DNA of 64,000 nucleotides from an uncultured Actinomycetes bacterium (GTDB lineage: Bacteria; Actinomycetota; Acidimicrobiia; Acidimicrobiales; RAAP-2): the NCBI GenBank assembly GCA_903924205.1, contig CAIYAP010000004.1:62001-126000 (forward strand), written 5' to 3'. Shown piece by piece: positions 35,109 to 42,844 of this stretch. A program made the translations under genes and the position numbers. The notes below the pieces were generated by a model. The model did no database searches. It worked only from the letters and a program-made list of their open reading frames with translations, and was not told where the DNA came from. Positions within the stretch are counted from its first letter, which is position 1. The number at the start of each line of letters is the position of its first letter.

Positions 35109-35677
35109 CCATGGAGTTCACGCCGCTGTCCATTTCGGGGGCGATGGTCATGGACAGCCCCGTGTGGGGTGACGAACGGGGCTTCTTTCGCGAATGGTTC
35201 AAGCTCAACGAGCTACGTGACGCGGGATTCGACTTTTCCGCCGCGCAGGCCAATTTGTCGCACTCGGCGCGAAATGTCGTCCGCGGACTTCACTATTCAG
35301 TGGCCCCCATCGGTCAGGCCAAGGCGGTCACCTGCGTCCTCGGATCGCTCGTTGACGTTCTCGTGGACATTCGCGACGGCTCACCGACTTTTGGTGCCGT
35401 CGAGTACGTCGAGTTATCCGCCAACGCCGGACGTACCGTGCTGATTCCCAGTGGCGTCGGTCATGGCTTTTGCGCGACCAGCGACCTTGCGGGACTCGCC
35501 TACTTGCTGACGTCGTCCTACGACCCCACCCAGGAACTTGAGGTTCATCCCCTCGACCCCGCCCTGGCGCTTAACTGGCCGCTCACCGGTGAACCAGTCC
35601 TTTCGGCCAAAGATGCGGCGGCGCCCACCCTGGCGCAGCGGCGCGCTAGCGGTGGTCTCGCAACCTTCCGCGCGTAG
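35105..35677 (+). CDS. rmlC: dTDP-4-dehydrorhamnose 3,5-epimerase
   Basis: Cupin epimerase of about 190 residues. It has GDERGFFREWF at the N-terminus, the catalytic histidine in NVVRGLHYS, the Tyr in GLAYLLTSSYDP and the C-terminal VLSAKDAAAPTL region. ATG 35105 overlaps the rmlB stop as ATGA; the longer frame from 35081 is inside rmlB. With rmlA and rmlB it makes dTDP-4-dehydrorhamnose. The reductase gene rmlD is absent here. Its stop directly abuts that of the next gene. Confidence 0.93.
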   Translation: MTMEFTPLSISGAMVMDSPVWGDERGFFREWFKLNELRDAGFDFSAAQANLSHSARNVVRGLHYSVAPIGQAKAVTCVLGSLVDVLVDIRDGSPTFGAVEYVELSANAGRTVLIPSGVGHGFCATSDLAGLAYLLTSSYDPTQELEVHPLDPALALNWPLTGEPVLSAKDAAAPTLAQRRASGGLATFRA

Positions 35678-36580
35678 TTATCGCGTGGGGGTCGTCGCCG
35701 AAATTCGACGCTCCGCGGTCCAGATCAACCGCGAGAGTGTGCTCACGCTCTCGCGGCCATACTGCTCCGAGGGATTGGCTGCGGTTTGAATCGCGACGAG
35801 GTATTCAGTATTTCCGAGCATGACGAATCCGGCCGAGTTGATACCCCACCCGCGGTCAAACGGAAACCAACCATTTTTTAAGCCCACCAGCGCTCCGGCC
35901 GTTTCACCCGTGCCCACACCAAAACGTTGGTAGTCCACGACGTGTTCCATGAGGCCCATCTCAAACTGCCGATCCGCATCGGTCAGTACTGCTGAAGGAA
36001 CGACCAAGGTGCGCAGCAACGCAATTTCGTCGTACGGCGTGGTGAGAGTCGCGCCCCAGTTATAGAAACTGGTGGTGTGTGACATTCCGATGAGCTGGTT
36101 GAAGGAGTTGAGGGCGGAGGGGCCACCTAATTCGTTGAACAAGGTGGTGGCCGCGTCATTATCTGAATGTTCCACCATCAAGGTGGCGAGGGAAATGTCC
36201 GAGTCGCTCAGAGGCTGACCCGTAATCTCGGCACGATGAAGCAGGGCCGCCAAGATGTCGATCTTTACCATCGATGCCGTCGGCATCGCCACGTCGGGGT
36301 TGTAGGTGTAGATCGCTCCGGTGCGCAGGTCGCAGACGGCCGCCGTGACGTCATTTCGTCGAGAGGATAGAAAGTTCACGATGGCGTGGTCCGCAAAGGG
36401 GTTGGGCGACAGCGTGATCGTGGTTGTCGGTATCGGTCGAGTCGAGCTCTCCGCCTGAATTCGGCCCATCTTGATGCCCAGGGATCCCACGCTGCCCATC
36501 ATCAGGGCGAGGCAGATGGCGACAATGCGACGCGGCGCGTGAGGAAAACGGCGGGGATGGGCGTGTCGGCCACGGGCCAT
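35678..36580 (-). CDS. Class A beta-lactamase-like serine hydrolase
   Basis: Secreted or membrane-anchored protein of 300 residues with an N-terminal hydrophobic segment (19-38). The serine hydrolase motifs are present: SMVK (103-106), SDN (139-141) and a KNG triad (VGLKNGW) near 236. The Glu-xx-Leu-Asn omega loop that gives class A enzymes deacylation is not visible: after SDN the sequence runs FYNWGATLTTPYDEIALL. It may be a penicillin-binding or regulatory homologue rather than an active beta-lactamase. ATG 36580 has TAAGGT 7 nt upstream. It abuts rmlC tail to tail. Confidence 0.82.
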   Translation of the reverse strand: MARGRHAHPRRFPHAPRRIVAICLALMMGSVGSLGIKMGRIQAESSTRPIPTTTITLSPNPFADHAIVNFLSSRRNDVTAAVCDLRTGAIYTYNPDVAMPTASMVKIDILAALLHRAEITGQPLSDSDISLATLMVEHSDNDAATTLFNELGGPSALNSFNQLIGMSHTTSFYNWGATLTTPYDEIALLRTLVVPSAVLTDADRQFEMGLMEHVVDYQRFGVGTGETAGALVGLKNGWFPFDRGWGINSAGFVMLGNTEYLVAIQTAANPSEQYGRESVSTLSRLIWTAERRISATTPTR

Positions 36581-36587
36581 AGTCGTT

Positions 36588-36593
36588 ACCTTA
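36588..36593 (-). promoter_or_regulatory. Predicted leaderless -10 element of the beta-lactamase-like gene
   Basis: TAAGGT, 7 nt before the ATG at 36580. Confidence 0.5.
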
Positions 36594-36623
36594 TCCAGCG
36601 CGACGTGTGAAAAAAGAGACGGT

Positions 36624-37463
36624 TCAGCCTCTCGCCGCCACCGTGACGGTGGTTAAGTCATCGCCCATAACGAGCTGCCCGGTGAACCCGCCAGCCAATT
36701 CCCGCCACTCGTCGTAGTGACCGAGGGGTGGCGCGGGCACGTAGTGGGTGAGCACCAAGGTGCGCACCCCCGCGCGCTCAGCCGTGTCGGCCGCCTGCCC
36801 CACGGTGGAGTGATAATCGAGAATGTCCTGGAACCGCTGACGGGGCACCAGCTTCACCAGATCTTCACGAATCACTGTCTGGACGTACGCATCGGCACCG
36901 ATGAGCAAATTGTCGAGGCTCTCGCACGGAATGCCATCACCACCGAGAACAATCGATACTCCCTCACGTTCACAGCGATACGCCACCGTCGGCTCTACCG
37001 GTCGATGGTTGCTCTCCCCCACCACCACTCGATAGTCGCCCACGGTGAACTCGTCACCGGCAGCCACCTCGTGAACCTCGACCTGAGGGCCTTCCAACAA
37101 ATCGTCATGATGCGCGACGCGATAACTGATATCTGGCCGCAACATGTCAAGAATTCCCTGGACAACGTCACGCGTTCCCGCGGGGCCATAGATAGGCAAT
37201 GGCGTCGGCTCACCGCTCATGACCCAGTATGTCGTGATGACGTCATTGAGATCACTGATGTGGTCAGAGTGCAGGTGAGTGAGTATCACGCCCGACAAGA
37301 AGGGGGGAATGACGCCGACGGCCGCGAGGCGCATCACGACTCCACGTCCCGCATCGCACAACACGTTGCTGATCCCCCCGCGAATCAAGGTGCTGGGGCC
37401 GGCGCGGTTCGGGTCGGGAAGCGGACTACCTGTTCCCAGCAGAACTATCTCACTATCGCTCAC
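36624..37463 (-). CDS. RNase Z-like MBL fold metallohydrolase
   Basis: Metallo-beta-lactamase fold protein of 279 residues. LLGTGSPLPDP begins the fold, THLHSDHISDL carries the first metal ligands, and later metal ligands are in ESNHRP, LGGDG and LTHYVPAP. The layout resembles the RNase Z/arylsulfatase subgroup. It could mature tRNA 3' ends or hydrolyse a small ester; no exosite arm typical of RNase Z is obvious. GTG 37463 has TACCCT 6 nt upstream. It is divergent from a small gene at 37.5 kb. Confidence 0.83.
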   Translation of the reverse strand: MSDSEIVLLGTGSPLPDPNRAGPSTLIRGGISNVLCDAGRGVVMRLAAVGVIPPFLSGVILTHLHSDHISDLNDVITTYWVMSGEPTPLPIYGPAGTRDVVQGILDMLRPDISYRVAHHDDLLEGPQVEVHEVAAGDEFTVGDYRVVVGESNHRPVEPTVAYRCEREGVSIVLGGDGIPCESLDNLLIGADAYVQTVIREDLVKLVPRQRFQDILDYHSTVGQAADTAERAGVRTLVLTHYVPAPPLGHYDEWRELAGGFTGQLVMGDDLTTVTVAARG

Positions 37464-37469
37464 GCGTTG

Positions 37470-37475
37470 AGGGTA
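37470..37475 (-). promoter_or_regulatory. Predicted leaderless -10 element of the RNase Z-like gene
   Basis: TACCCT, 6 nt before the GTG at 37463. Confidence 0.5.
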
Positions 37476-37519
37476 CTGGCGGCAGACCCCTCCGGGAGGT
37501 GATTGTCGCGACCGTCACG

Positions 37520-37525
37520 TACTCT
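37520..37525 (+). promoter_or_regulatory. Predicted leaderless -10 element of the small 37.5-kb gene
   Basis: TACTCT followed by 6 nt and the ATG at 37532. Confidence 0.5.
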
Positions 37526-37531
37526 GCAGAC

Positions 37532-37813
37532 ATGGCCATTTCCGCATCCACTGACATTCAACGCATTGCCACGGCGGCCGCGTCGCCCGGTTGGGACCTC
37601 GACGTCATCGACGGAAAAATTGTTGCCACGCGCGACTCGGGCGTGGAAGGCATGCCTTTCACGGTGATCGCGCGAAAAGGGGGTCGCGGCTTCAAGGTCG
37701 CGAAGTACCAGCCCGGTGATGACATCTCTGTTGAGGGTGAGGATATTGGCGAGATTTCTGGCAACCCACGCGACATGGGTCGAGCCCTTCGCTCACTCCT
37801 CGAAGAGGCATAG
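37532..37813 (+). CDS. Small conserved-looking protein of unknown function
   Basis: Protein of 93 residues, predicted soluble, not recognised. It shows a compact beta-rich pattern (WDLDVIDGKIVATR, PFTVIARKGGRGFKVAKY) and ends in a helical MGRALRSLLEEA. ATG 37532 is preferred over an upstream ATC-region start because TACTCT lies 6 nt upstream. It lies between the divergent RNase Z-like gene and a downstream hydrolase read in the same direction, 74 bp away. Function cannot be assigned. Confidence 0.7.
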   Translation: MAISASTDIQRIATAAASPGWDLDVIDGKIVATRDSGVEGMPFTVIARKGGRGFKVAKYQPGDDISVEGEDIGEISGNPRDMGRALRSLLEEA

Positions 37814-37887
37814 GGCGCGCGCGCGTCTCGCGCGGCGATTTCGTCGGTACTCTACGAAGCAGTTTTCCTCTCGAGATCGGAACCTCC

Positions 37888-38751
37888 ATGGACAGTTGCC
37901 TCACGCCCGACGGGCGCAGTGTGGAATTCATGACAACGGGTGAGGTCGCCGGCGACACCGTGGTCTACATCCATGGCACCCCCGGATCGGGCCTGTTAAT
38001 GGAATCTTTTCGCGAGATAGCCACCGCTCGTGGTCTTTTTTTGATCGGCATTACTCGTGCCGGATATGGCGGCTCTACTCGTCGCGCCGCCCGCTCCATC
38101 GCTGACTTCGTGGACGATGTGCGCTGCGTTCTTGATCACCTTGATCGCCGCTCCTACGTCGCGATTGGCTGGTCCGGGGGCGGACCGCACGCCATCGCCT
38201 GCGCCGCCGTTGACCCGCAGTGCCGTCAAGCGATTTCGCTCGCCGGCGTCGCACCGGTGGTCGATGACTTCGACTGGACCGAAGGTATGGGTCCGGAAAA
38301 TGTCGAAGAGTTCGCACGTGCCCGCGAAGGTGGCGCCGAGTATGAAGCGTCGATGCTCGACGCGGCTCGCGAGCTGGCCGCCATGACGGGTGACAACATC
38401 ATTGAGACTTTTGGTGGCCTGATCTCTCCCGTCGATGCCGCATCCATGAGCGACCCCGCGGTGCGCGCCTCCATGGCCGAGTCCCTCGCTTACGGCGTCT
38501 CTGCGGGTGCGGGTGGCTTCATTGACGACGACCAGGCATTCCTGCGGGACTGGGGCTTTGCCCTGACCGATATCACGACGCCGGTGACCTTGTTCTATGG
38601 CGATGAGGACTTCATGGTGCCCGCCACCCATGGCCACTACCTGGCGAAGACCCTGCCGAACGTCACCGCGTACCACCTTCCCGATGAGGGGCACATTTCC
38701 ATCCCTCTGAAGTTCTTGCCGCAGATCTTCGACGCCATCATTTCGGCGTAG
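37888..38751 (+). CDS. Alpha/beta hydrolase
   Basis: Hydrolase of 287 residues. Oxyanion region VVYIHGTPGSG, nucleophile elbow GWSGGG (Ser96), acid in YGDEDFMVP and histidine in DEGHISI complete the triad. The HGTPGSG loop is frequent in actinobacterial hydrolases. No ribosome site is obvious; a TACTCT at 37848-37853 would give a short leader. Convergent with an MFS gene. Substrate unknown. Confidence 0.85.
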   Translation: MDSCLTPDGRSVEFMTTGEVAGDTVVYIHGTPGSGLLMESFREIATARGLFLIGITRAGYGGSTRRAARSIADFVDDVRCVLDHLDRRSYVAIGWSGGGPHAIACAAVDPQCRQAISLAGVAPVVDDFDWTEGMGPENVEEFARAREGGAEYEASMLDAARELAAMTGDNIIETFGGLISPVDAASMSDPAVRASMAESLAYGVSAGAGGFIDDDQAFLRDWGFALTDITTPVTLFYGDEDFMVPATHGHYLAKTLPNVTAYHLPDEGHISIPLKFLPQIFDAIISA

Positions 38752-38758
38752 GGACCAC

Positions 38759-40033
38759 CTAGTTCGAGGCGAAAGCCTCGCTGGGTGCGTCGCGGCCATC
38801 TTCGGTCGCGGTCAAACTGTGACGCAAGGTCATCACGGCGGTCGCACCGACGAGTGATCCCCCCGCCACGAGTACCGGCCACCACTTCTCGAGGTGACTT
38901 TCGAGGATGATGCCGGTGATGGCTGGCGCCAACATGCCGGCCGTGCCCCAGGTAAGCCCAGAGGCCGCGTTGTAACGGCCCCGCAGATGCTCGGGGGCAA
39001 TGTCGTTCACCAGTGCGGGCGAGACGGGACTCCAGAGGGTTTCGCCCACAGCGAAAATTGCGGTCGATATACATAGCAGCGCTAGGGCACCCCACACCGC
39101 CACGTGAGCCGATACCCCCACCATGGTCCACGAGAGTGCCCAGAGCGCACCCACCGCTCCCATCACACGAGTGCGACTACGTCCCTCAATAAAGCGAAGG
39201 GCCAAATGTTGAACGAAAACGATAGTGAAGGTGTTGAAGGCAAATATCAGTCCCACCGCTTTAACGCTGACGTGATCCACATTGACCACGTAGATGGCAA
39301 ATCCCGCCTCGACCGATCCGTAACCAGAGATCAACAGCACCAACGAGCTCAGGACGAGGTGCACCATGCGACGATCACGAATGACCTGGTGCCAGCCCCC
39401 ACGCTCGCCCTCCACTTTCGTCGGCACCTCGACGAGCGGACCGCCGTGATGACGCAACGAAAAGTAGGCAACGCCCATGGCTGCCCACATCACTGCCGTG
39501 CCGAGATAGAGGTAGGTGAAGGTCATGGGATGGCTCAGCGAGACGACACTCATAGACACGAAGCCGCCGATGCCAATGCCAAAGTTCACCATGCCGAAGT
39601 TGAAACCGAAAGCGGCTTGACGCTGTTCGGCGGGAATGATGCGGGTGAGCAGTACCGAGCTGGGCCCCCAAATGGCCGAGCCACTTGCAGATTGCAGCAC
39701 CATGGCACCCACAATTTCCCAGGTGGTACTCGCAATCGCGTACCAGGTTTGACCCGCGACGGCGAAGGCCACCGCCGCGAGAATGATCCAGCGAGGCCCG
39801 ATACGGTCGACGAGTGAGCCCACCATGGGCGAGAGCGTCAAGACGATGAGCGCCCCGGCCGTCATCAATAGGGTGGCAAAGCCAATGGAGTGATGTCGAA
39901 CGTCATGGATGTAGATGACGTTGAGAGAAATGACGAGACCAGTTCCGAGGGCACCGATAAGGGTCGCGAGGAAGTAGCGACGTGCTGGCCCGACTAAAAG
40001 TTCACGGTATTCGGCGGGGAGATATTTAGTCAT
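38759..40033 (-). CDS. MFS transporter
   Basis: Membrane carrier of 424 residues with about 12 hydrophobic segments. The GSLVDRIGPRW segment is the motif A region after helix 2, and SALVNDIAPEHLRGRYNAASG is the corresponding cytoplasmic loop in the second half. The EHLRGRYNA form is common in DHA1/MdtG-like exporters. TAGCCT lies 9 nt before the ATG at 40033. It could export drugs or metabolites; substrate not predictable. Confidence 0.87.
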   Translation of the reverse strand: MTKYLPAEYRELLVGPARRYFLATLIGALGTGLVISLNVIYIHDVRHHSIGFATLLMTAGALIVLTLSPMVGSLVDRIGPRWIILAAVAFAVAGQTWYAIASTTWEIVGAMVLQSASGSAIWGPSSVLLTRIIPAEQRQAAFGFNFGMVNFGIGIGGFVSMSVVSLSHPMTFTYLYLGTAVMWAAMGVAYFSLRHHGGPLVEVPTKVEGERGGWHQVIRDRRMVHLVLSSLVLLISGYGSVEAGFAIYVVNVDHVSVKAVGLIFAFNTFTIVFVQHLALRFIEGRSRTRVMGAVGALWALSWTMVGVSAHVAVWGALALLCISTAIFAVGETLWSPVSPALVNDIAPEHLRGRYNAASGLTWGTAGMLAPAITGIILESHLEKWWPVLVAGGSLVGATAVMTLRHSLTATEDGRDAPSEAFASN

Positions 40034-40073
40034 GGCCCGTCAAGGCTAGGCGTCCATCGACGCCGCCCACTTC

Positions 40074-40763
40074 TTATGCCACGGTACCGGGTTGCCCCGC
40101 TCGGTCGGAGCGCAGCGGTAACAGCGCACTGATTCGCGTCAGAATGATAATGGCGAGGGCAACCCACGGGGCCCACGGGGCCAGGGCAACCGCCAAGACG
40201 CTCAGCGCCACGATGACGTACCAAATGATGAGGGCCACCGGTCGGCGCTGGCCACGAGTGCGAGCCGGGGTGGCGACCAGCAGTAGTCCGCGAGCGTGGG
40301 CGTAGCGGGCCGACCACACCGACAGCAATGTCGAGAGCAAGATGACCACGCTGACGGCTTCCACCCCCACCCAGAAGTCCGGGTGGCCCACTCCGGCCGC
40401 CAACAATTTGGTGGCGAAGGGAATCAAGGTTACGGTCAAGGTGCTCGCCAAAATAAAGAGACTCATGTAATGGTCAACTCCACGGAGTTGGCGCACTTGG
40501 CGATGTGACAACACCCAAGTTCCCGCAATCCATACGAATCCGAGCAGGGTGGCCAGCAAAGTCGGCCCTTGCTCACGAATCTGAGTGGCGAGGTGGTGGT
40601 GAGCAATATCGGTGTCGACCTTGAGATCGAGGACCAACACCGTGGCGGCGATCGCCAAGATGCCATCGATGAAAGTGACGAGGCGATGAGTGGCGTGAAT
40701 ACCTTGCTCGCCTGCCGTAAAGGTATAGACCTCGTCGATGACTCCGCGAATGGACCGTGACAT
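40074..40763 (-). CDS. TMEM175-like (DUF1211) membrane protein
   Basis: Six-helix membrane protein of 229 residues. The first helix reads RLVTFIDGILAIAATVLVLDL, close to the RxxxFSDGxxAIxxTLLVL signature of bacterial TMEM175 potassium channels, but with FID instead of FSD. The rest has the expected helices and a short C-terminal tail. It probably conducts K+ or a related ion; the changed residue may alter gating or selectivity. ATG 40763 follows a GGGAGG site. Longer frames upstream lack family-like sequence. Confidence 0.78.
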   Translation of the reverse strand: MSRSIRGVIDEVYTFTAGEQGIHATHRLVTFIDGILAIAATVLVLDLKVDTDIAHHHLATQIREQGPTLLATLLGFVWIAGTWVLSHRQVRQLRGVDHYMSLFILASTLTVTLIPFATKLLAAGVGHPDFWVGVEAVSVVILLSTLLSVWSARYAHARGLLLVATPARTRGQRRPVALIIWYVIVALSVLAVALAPWAPWVALAIIILTRISALLPLRSDRAGQPGTVA

Positions 40764-40788
40764 GCTGCCTCCCCTCGGCGCCGGAAGC

Positions 40789-41553
40789 CTAGGAGCCTCC
40801 ACCGCCTCCGTGGGGGAATTCGGACCACCCGCTGGCGTGAGCCCACGTCTCCGCACGGTCGAGAATGTCAATGATGAGCGAGTTCTTCGCGTAGGTGTAG
40901 CCAAATCGATCATCTGACCATTGCTCAGCCGCGGACAACTTCATTGCCTCGTAGCGCTCAGCGTCCTCGTCGTGGGTCCGTAGATAGTCCCGAAAAAGCA
41001 AGTGCTCACGTTCAAAGGCGCTCCCCGCGGCGCAGACGTGCACGTGGAGAGTGCGCGGTTCCGGCACGGGCGCGCAAAAGAAGCGGTGTTCGTCATCTCG
41101 AGTGAACAAGACCACGCCGAGTTCTTCGATGCGCGACCGATACGAATCCTCATCAGCCACATTGGGTACGGACACCATCACGTCCACGATGGGCTTCGCC
41201 GCCATTCCCGGAACTGACGTCGATCCCACGTGCTCCACTCGGGCGTTGGGTAGCGCGGCTCGTAATCGATCACTGAGGGATCGAAATGTGTCGACCCACT
41301 CAGCACGCGGAGGGACGACGACGATGTTCGCGTCAAAGCGAGGCGGGGCAACTCGTTCGAACCCTGGCCACAAGGTTGACTCAGATGCATCAGCGAGTAA
41401 CTGGCGACGCTCAATGGTGAGGCCGGCAACCTGGACTCCCGACCGTTCAGCCACCATCTCGTAGAGCTCAATAAGTCCGACCGAGCGCCCATGCTCGTGT
41501 CGCCGAGCGACCCAACAATCCATGACCTCTCGATCCACGCTGCTGAGTTCCAT
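40789..41553 (-). CDS. GrpB (UPF0157)-like protein with N-terminal extension
   Basis: Protein of 254 residues. The C-terminal 170 residues match GrpB/UPF0157, a nucleotidyltransferase-fold group, with VEHVGSTSVPGMAAKPIVDVMV and the HVHVCAAGS segment. The N-terminal 65 residues (ELSSVDREVMDCWVARRHEHGRS) are helical and have no clear match. ATG 41553 is chosen because TACCGT lies 6 nt upstream; the longer open frame to 42021 is antisense to the secreted SGNH gene. Function of the family is not established. Confidence 0.82.
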   Translation of the reverse strand: MELSSVDREVMDCWVARRHEHGRSVGLIELYEMVAERSGVQVAGLTIERRQLLADASESTLWPGFERVAPPRFDANIVVVPPRAEWVDTFRSLSDRLRAALPNARVEHVGSTSVPGMAAKPIVDVMVSVPNVADEDSYRSRIEELGVVLFTRDDEHRFFCAPVPEPRTLHVHVCAAGSAFEREHLLFRDYLRTHDEDAERYEAMKLSAAEQWSDDRFGYTYAKNSLIIDILDRAETWAHASGWSEFPHGGGGGS

Positions 41554-41559
41554 GACTTG

Positions 41560-41565
41560 ACGGTA
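41560..41565 (-). promoter_or_regulatory. Predicted leaderless -10 element of the GrpB-like gene
   Basis: TACCGT, 6 nt before the ATG at 41553. Confidence 0.5.
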
Positions 41566-41729
41566 ACGCCTCGACGAGGGCGTCGTGGTCGTCCATGACG
41601 GACCGCTCGATGCCGGACGGGTGATCACGGCGTTGACGTCCGTAACGGCAGCATCGAGAGCGTGAGAGGGACCGGGTGACGTACCGCTGCGACACGAAAA
41701 GTTCACCTGCAGGGCGTCTCGCCGTGCAC

Positions 41730-41735
41730 TACCGT
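41730..41735 (+). promoter_or_regulatory. Predicted leaderless -10 element of the SGNH gene
   Basis: TACCGT followed by 7 nt and the ATG at 41743. The same hexamer is used by the divergent GrpB-like gene. Confidence 0.5.
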
Positions 41736-41742
41736 CAGCATC

Positions 41743-42777
41743 ATGTTTCGACGTATCAGTCTCATCGCCCTGAGCCTCTCCGCCGCTGTCATTCCCCTGA
41801 GTTCGTCTCTCGTCTCGGCCGAGACGAAAATCGACCCCTGCGCGACGTACAACCCGCACGCCTGTTTCGCGGCAAATGTGACCTCGAGTGAGATCGCCGC
41901 CGCCATCAGCGCCGCTCACGCTCTCAAGACCTTGCCATCGACCACTCCGACGTTGAGCTACCTCAGCAGCGTCAAGACGGGTACTCGCTCCTATTTCATG
42001 CCCGCAGGACGCTGTGCGCAAGATGCCCTCCAGACCGATGGCAGCCCTCCGTCAATTGCCGATTGCACTCTGGTAAACCCCAGGAGCGCCCACACCGTCG
42101 TATTGACGGGTGATTCCCGTGCGGTCATGTGGACGACCGACCTCGTGACGCTCGCCCGTCAGTGGCAGTGGCGTCTCGTGGTCCTCGCGAAGCCCGGTTG
42201 CGTCGCGATGTCGGGTTCTATTACCCACTTGAACAATCCCGGAGGTTCGGCATGGGTCGCCTGCGACAATTTCCACACGGCGGTGATGAGCGACCTGCGG
42301 CAACTCAATCCAGACCTCGTCATCATTGCGTCCAACCCCGTTCAGTCCCTGGCGCCCGGCCAGTCGGGCACTATCTATAGCAACTCCCTGTCGTACTTCA
42401 CCTCCATGAAGTCGTCCGCACCGCGTGCCACTTTCATCCAACTCAACAACATGCCCAATGTGCAGTGGCCAGGCTCGCTGAACCCCGTGGGTTGCCTCTC
42501 CATGCACAAGACGGCCATCAACCTGTGCGACAAGGCCCCCGTGAGTCAAGGAGTGGCCAACGCGTCCATTGCCTCGGCGGACGCCGCGGCGTCGGTGTCG
42601 TCCATCAATATCGAGCCATGGGTGTGCAACAGCACCTGTCCGCCGGTCATTGCCGGGATGATCCCCTACGACCGCGACGGCATGCACCTCAACAATGTCT
42701 ATTCCGGATGGCTCGTGGGCGTTCTCTGGAGCGCCATCGCGGCAGTGCCACATTCCGGCATCCCCACCCCCACCTGA
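41743..42777 (+). CDS. Secreted stand-alone SGNH hydrolase/acyltransferase domain protein
   Basis: Protein of 344 residues with a signal peptide (1-26, SLVSA|E). It shows the SGNH fold used by the C-terminal domain of OafA-type acyltransferases: TGDSRAVMW with Ser125, WxxC-type aromatic contacts, and the catalytic pair DGMH (Asp312, His315). Several Cys pairs fit extracellular disulfides. It may complete O-acetyl transfer started by a membrane acyltransferase without its own SGNH domain, such as the one at 14.8 kb, or act as an esterase. TACCGT stands 7 nt before ATG 41743. Confidence 0.8.
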   Translation: MFRRISLIALSLSAAVIPLSSSLVSAETKIDPCATYNPHACFAANVTSSEIAAAISAAHALKTLPSTTPTLSYLSSVKTGTRSYFMPAGRCAQDALQTDGSPPSIADCTLVNPRSAHTVVLTGDSRAVMWTTDLVTLARQWQWRLVVLAKPGCVAMSGSITHLNNPGGSAWVACDNFHTAVMSDLRQLNPDLVIIASNPVQSLAPGQSGTIYSNSLSYFTSMKSSAPRATFIQLNNMPNVQWPGSLNPVGCLSMHKTAINLCDKAPVSQGVANASIASADAAASVSSINIEPWVCNSTCPPVIAGMIPYDRDGMHLNNVYSGWLVGVLWSAIAAVPHSGIPTPT

Positions 42778-42844
42778 TTGGCTCTCCCACGACGGCGAGA
42801 CCACGATTGCTACGGTGCTCGCAGACACGACGGGAGGCGCACTC

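Noticed and set aside
41554-42021. N-terminal extension of the GrpB-like frame
   Set aside because: The extra sequence is antisense to the SGNH gene and its promoter; a leaderless ATG at 41553 explains the start.
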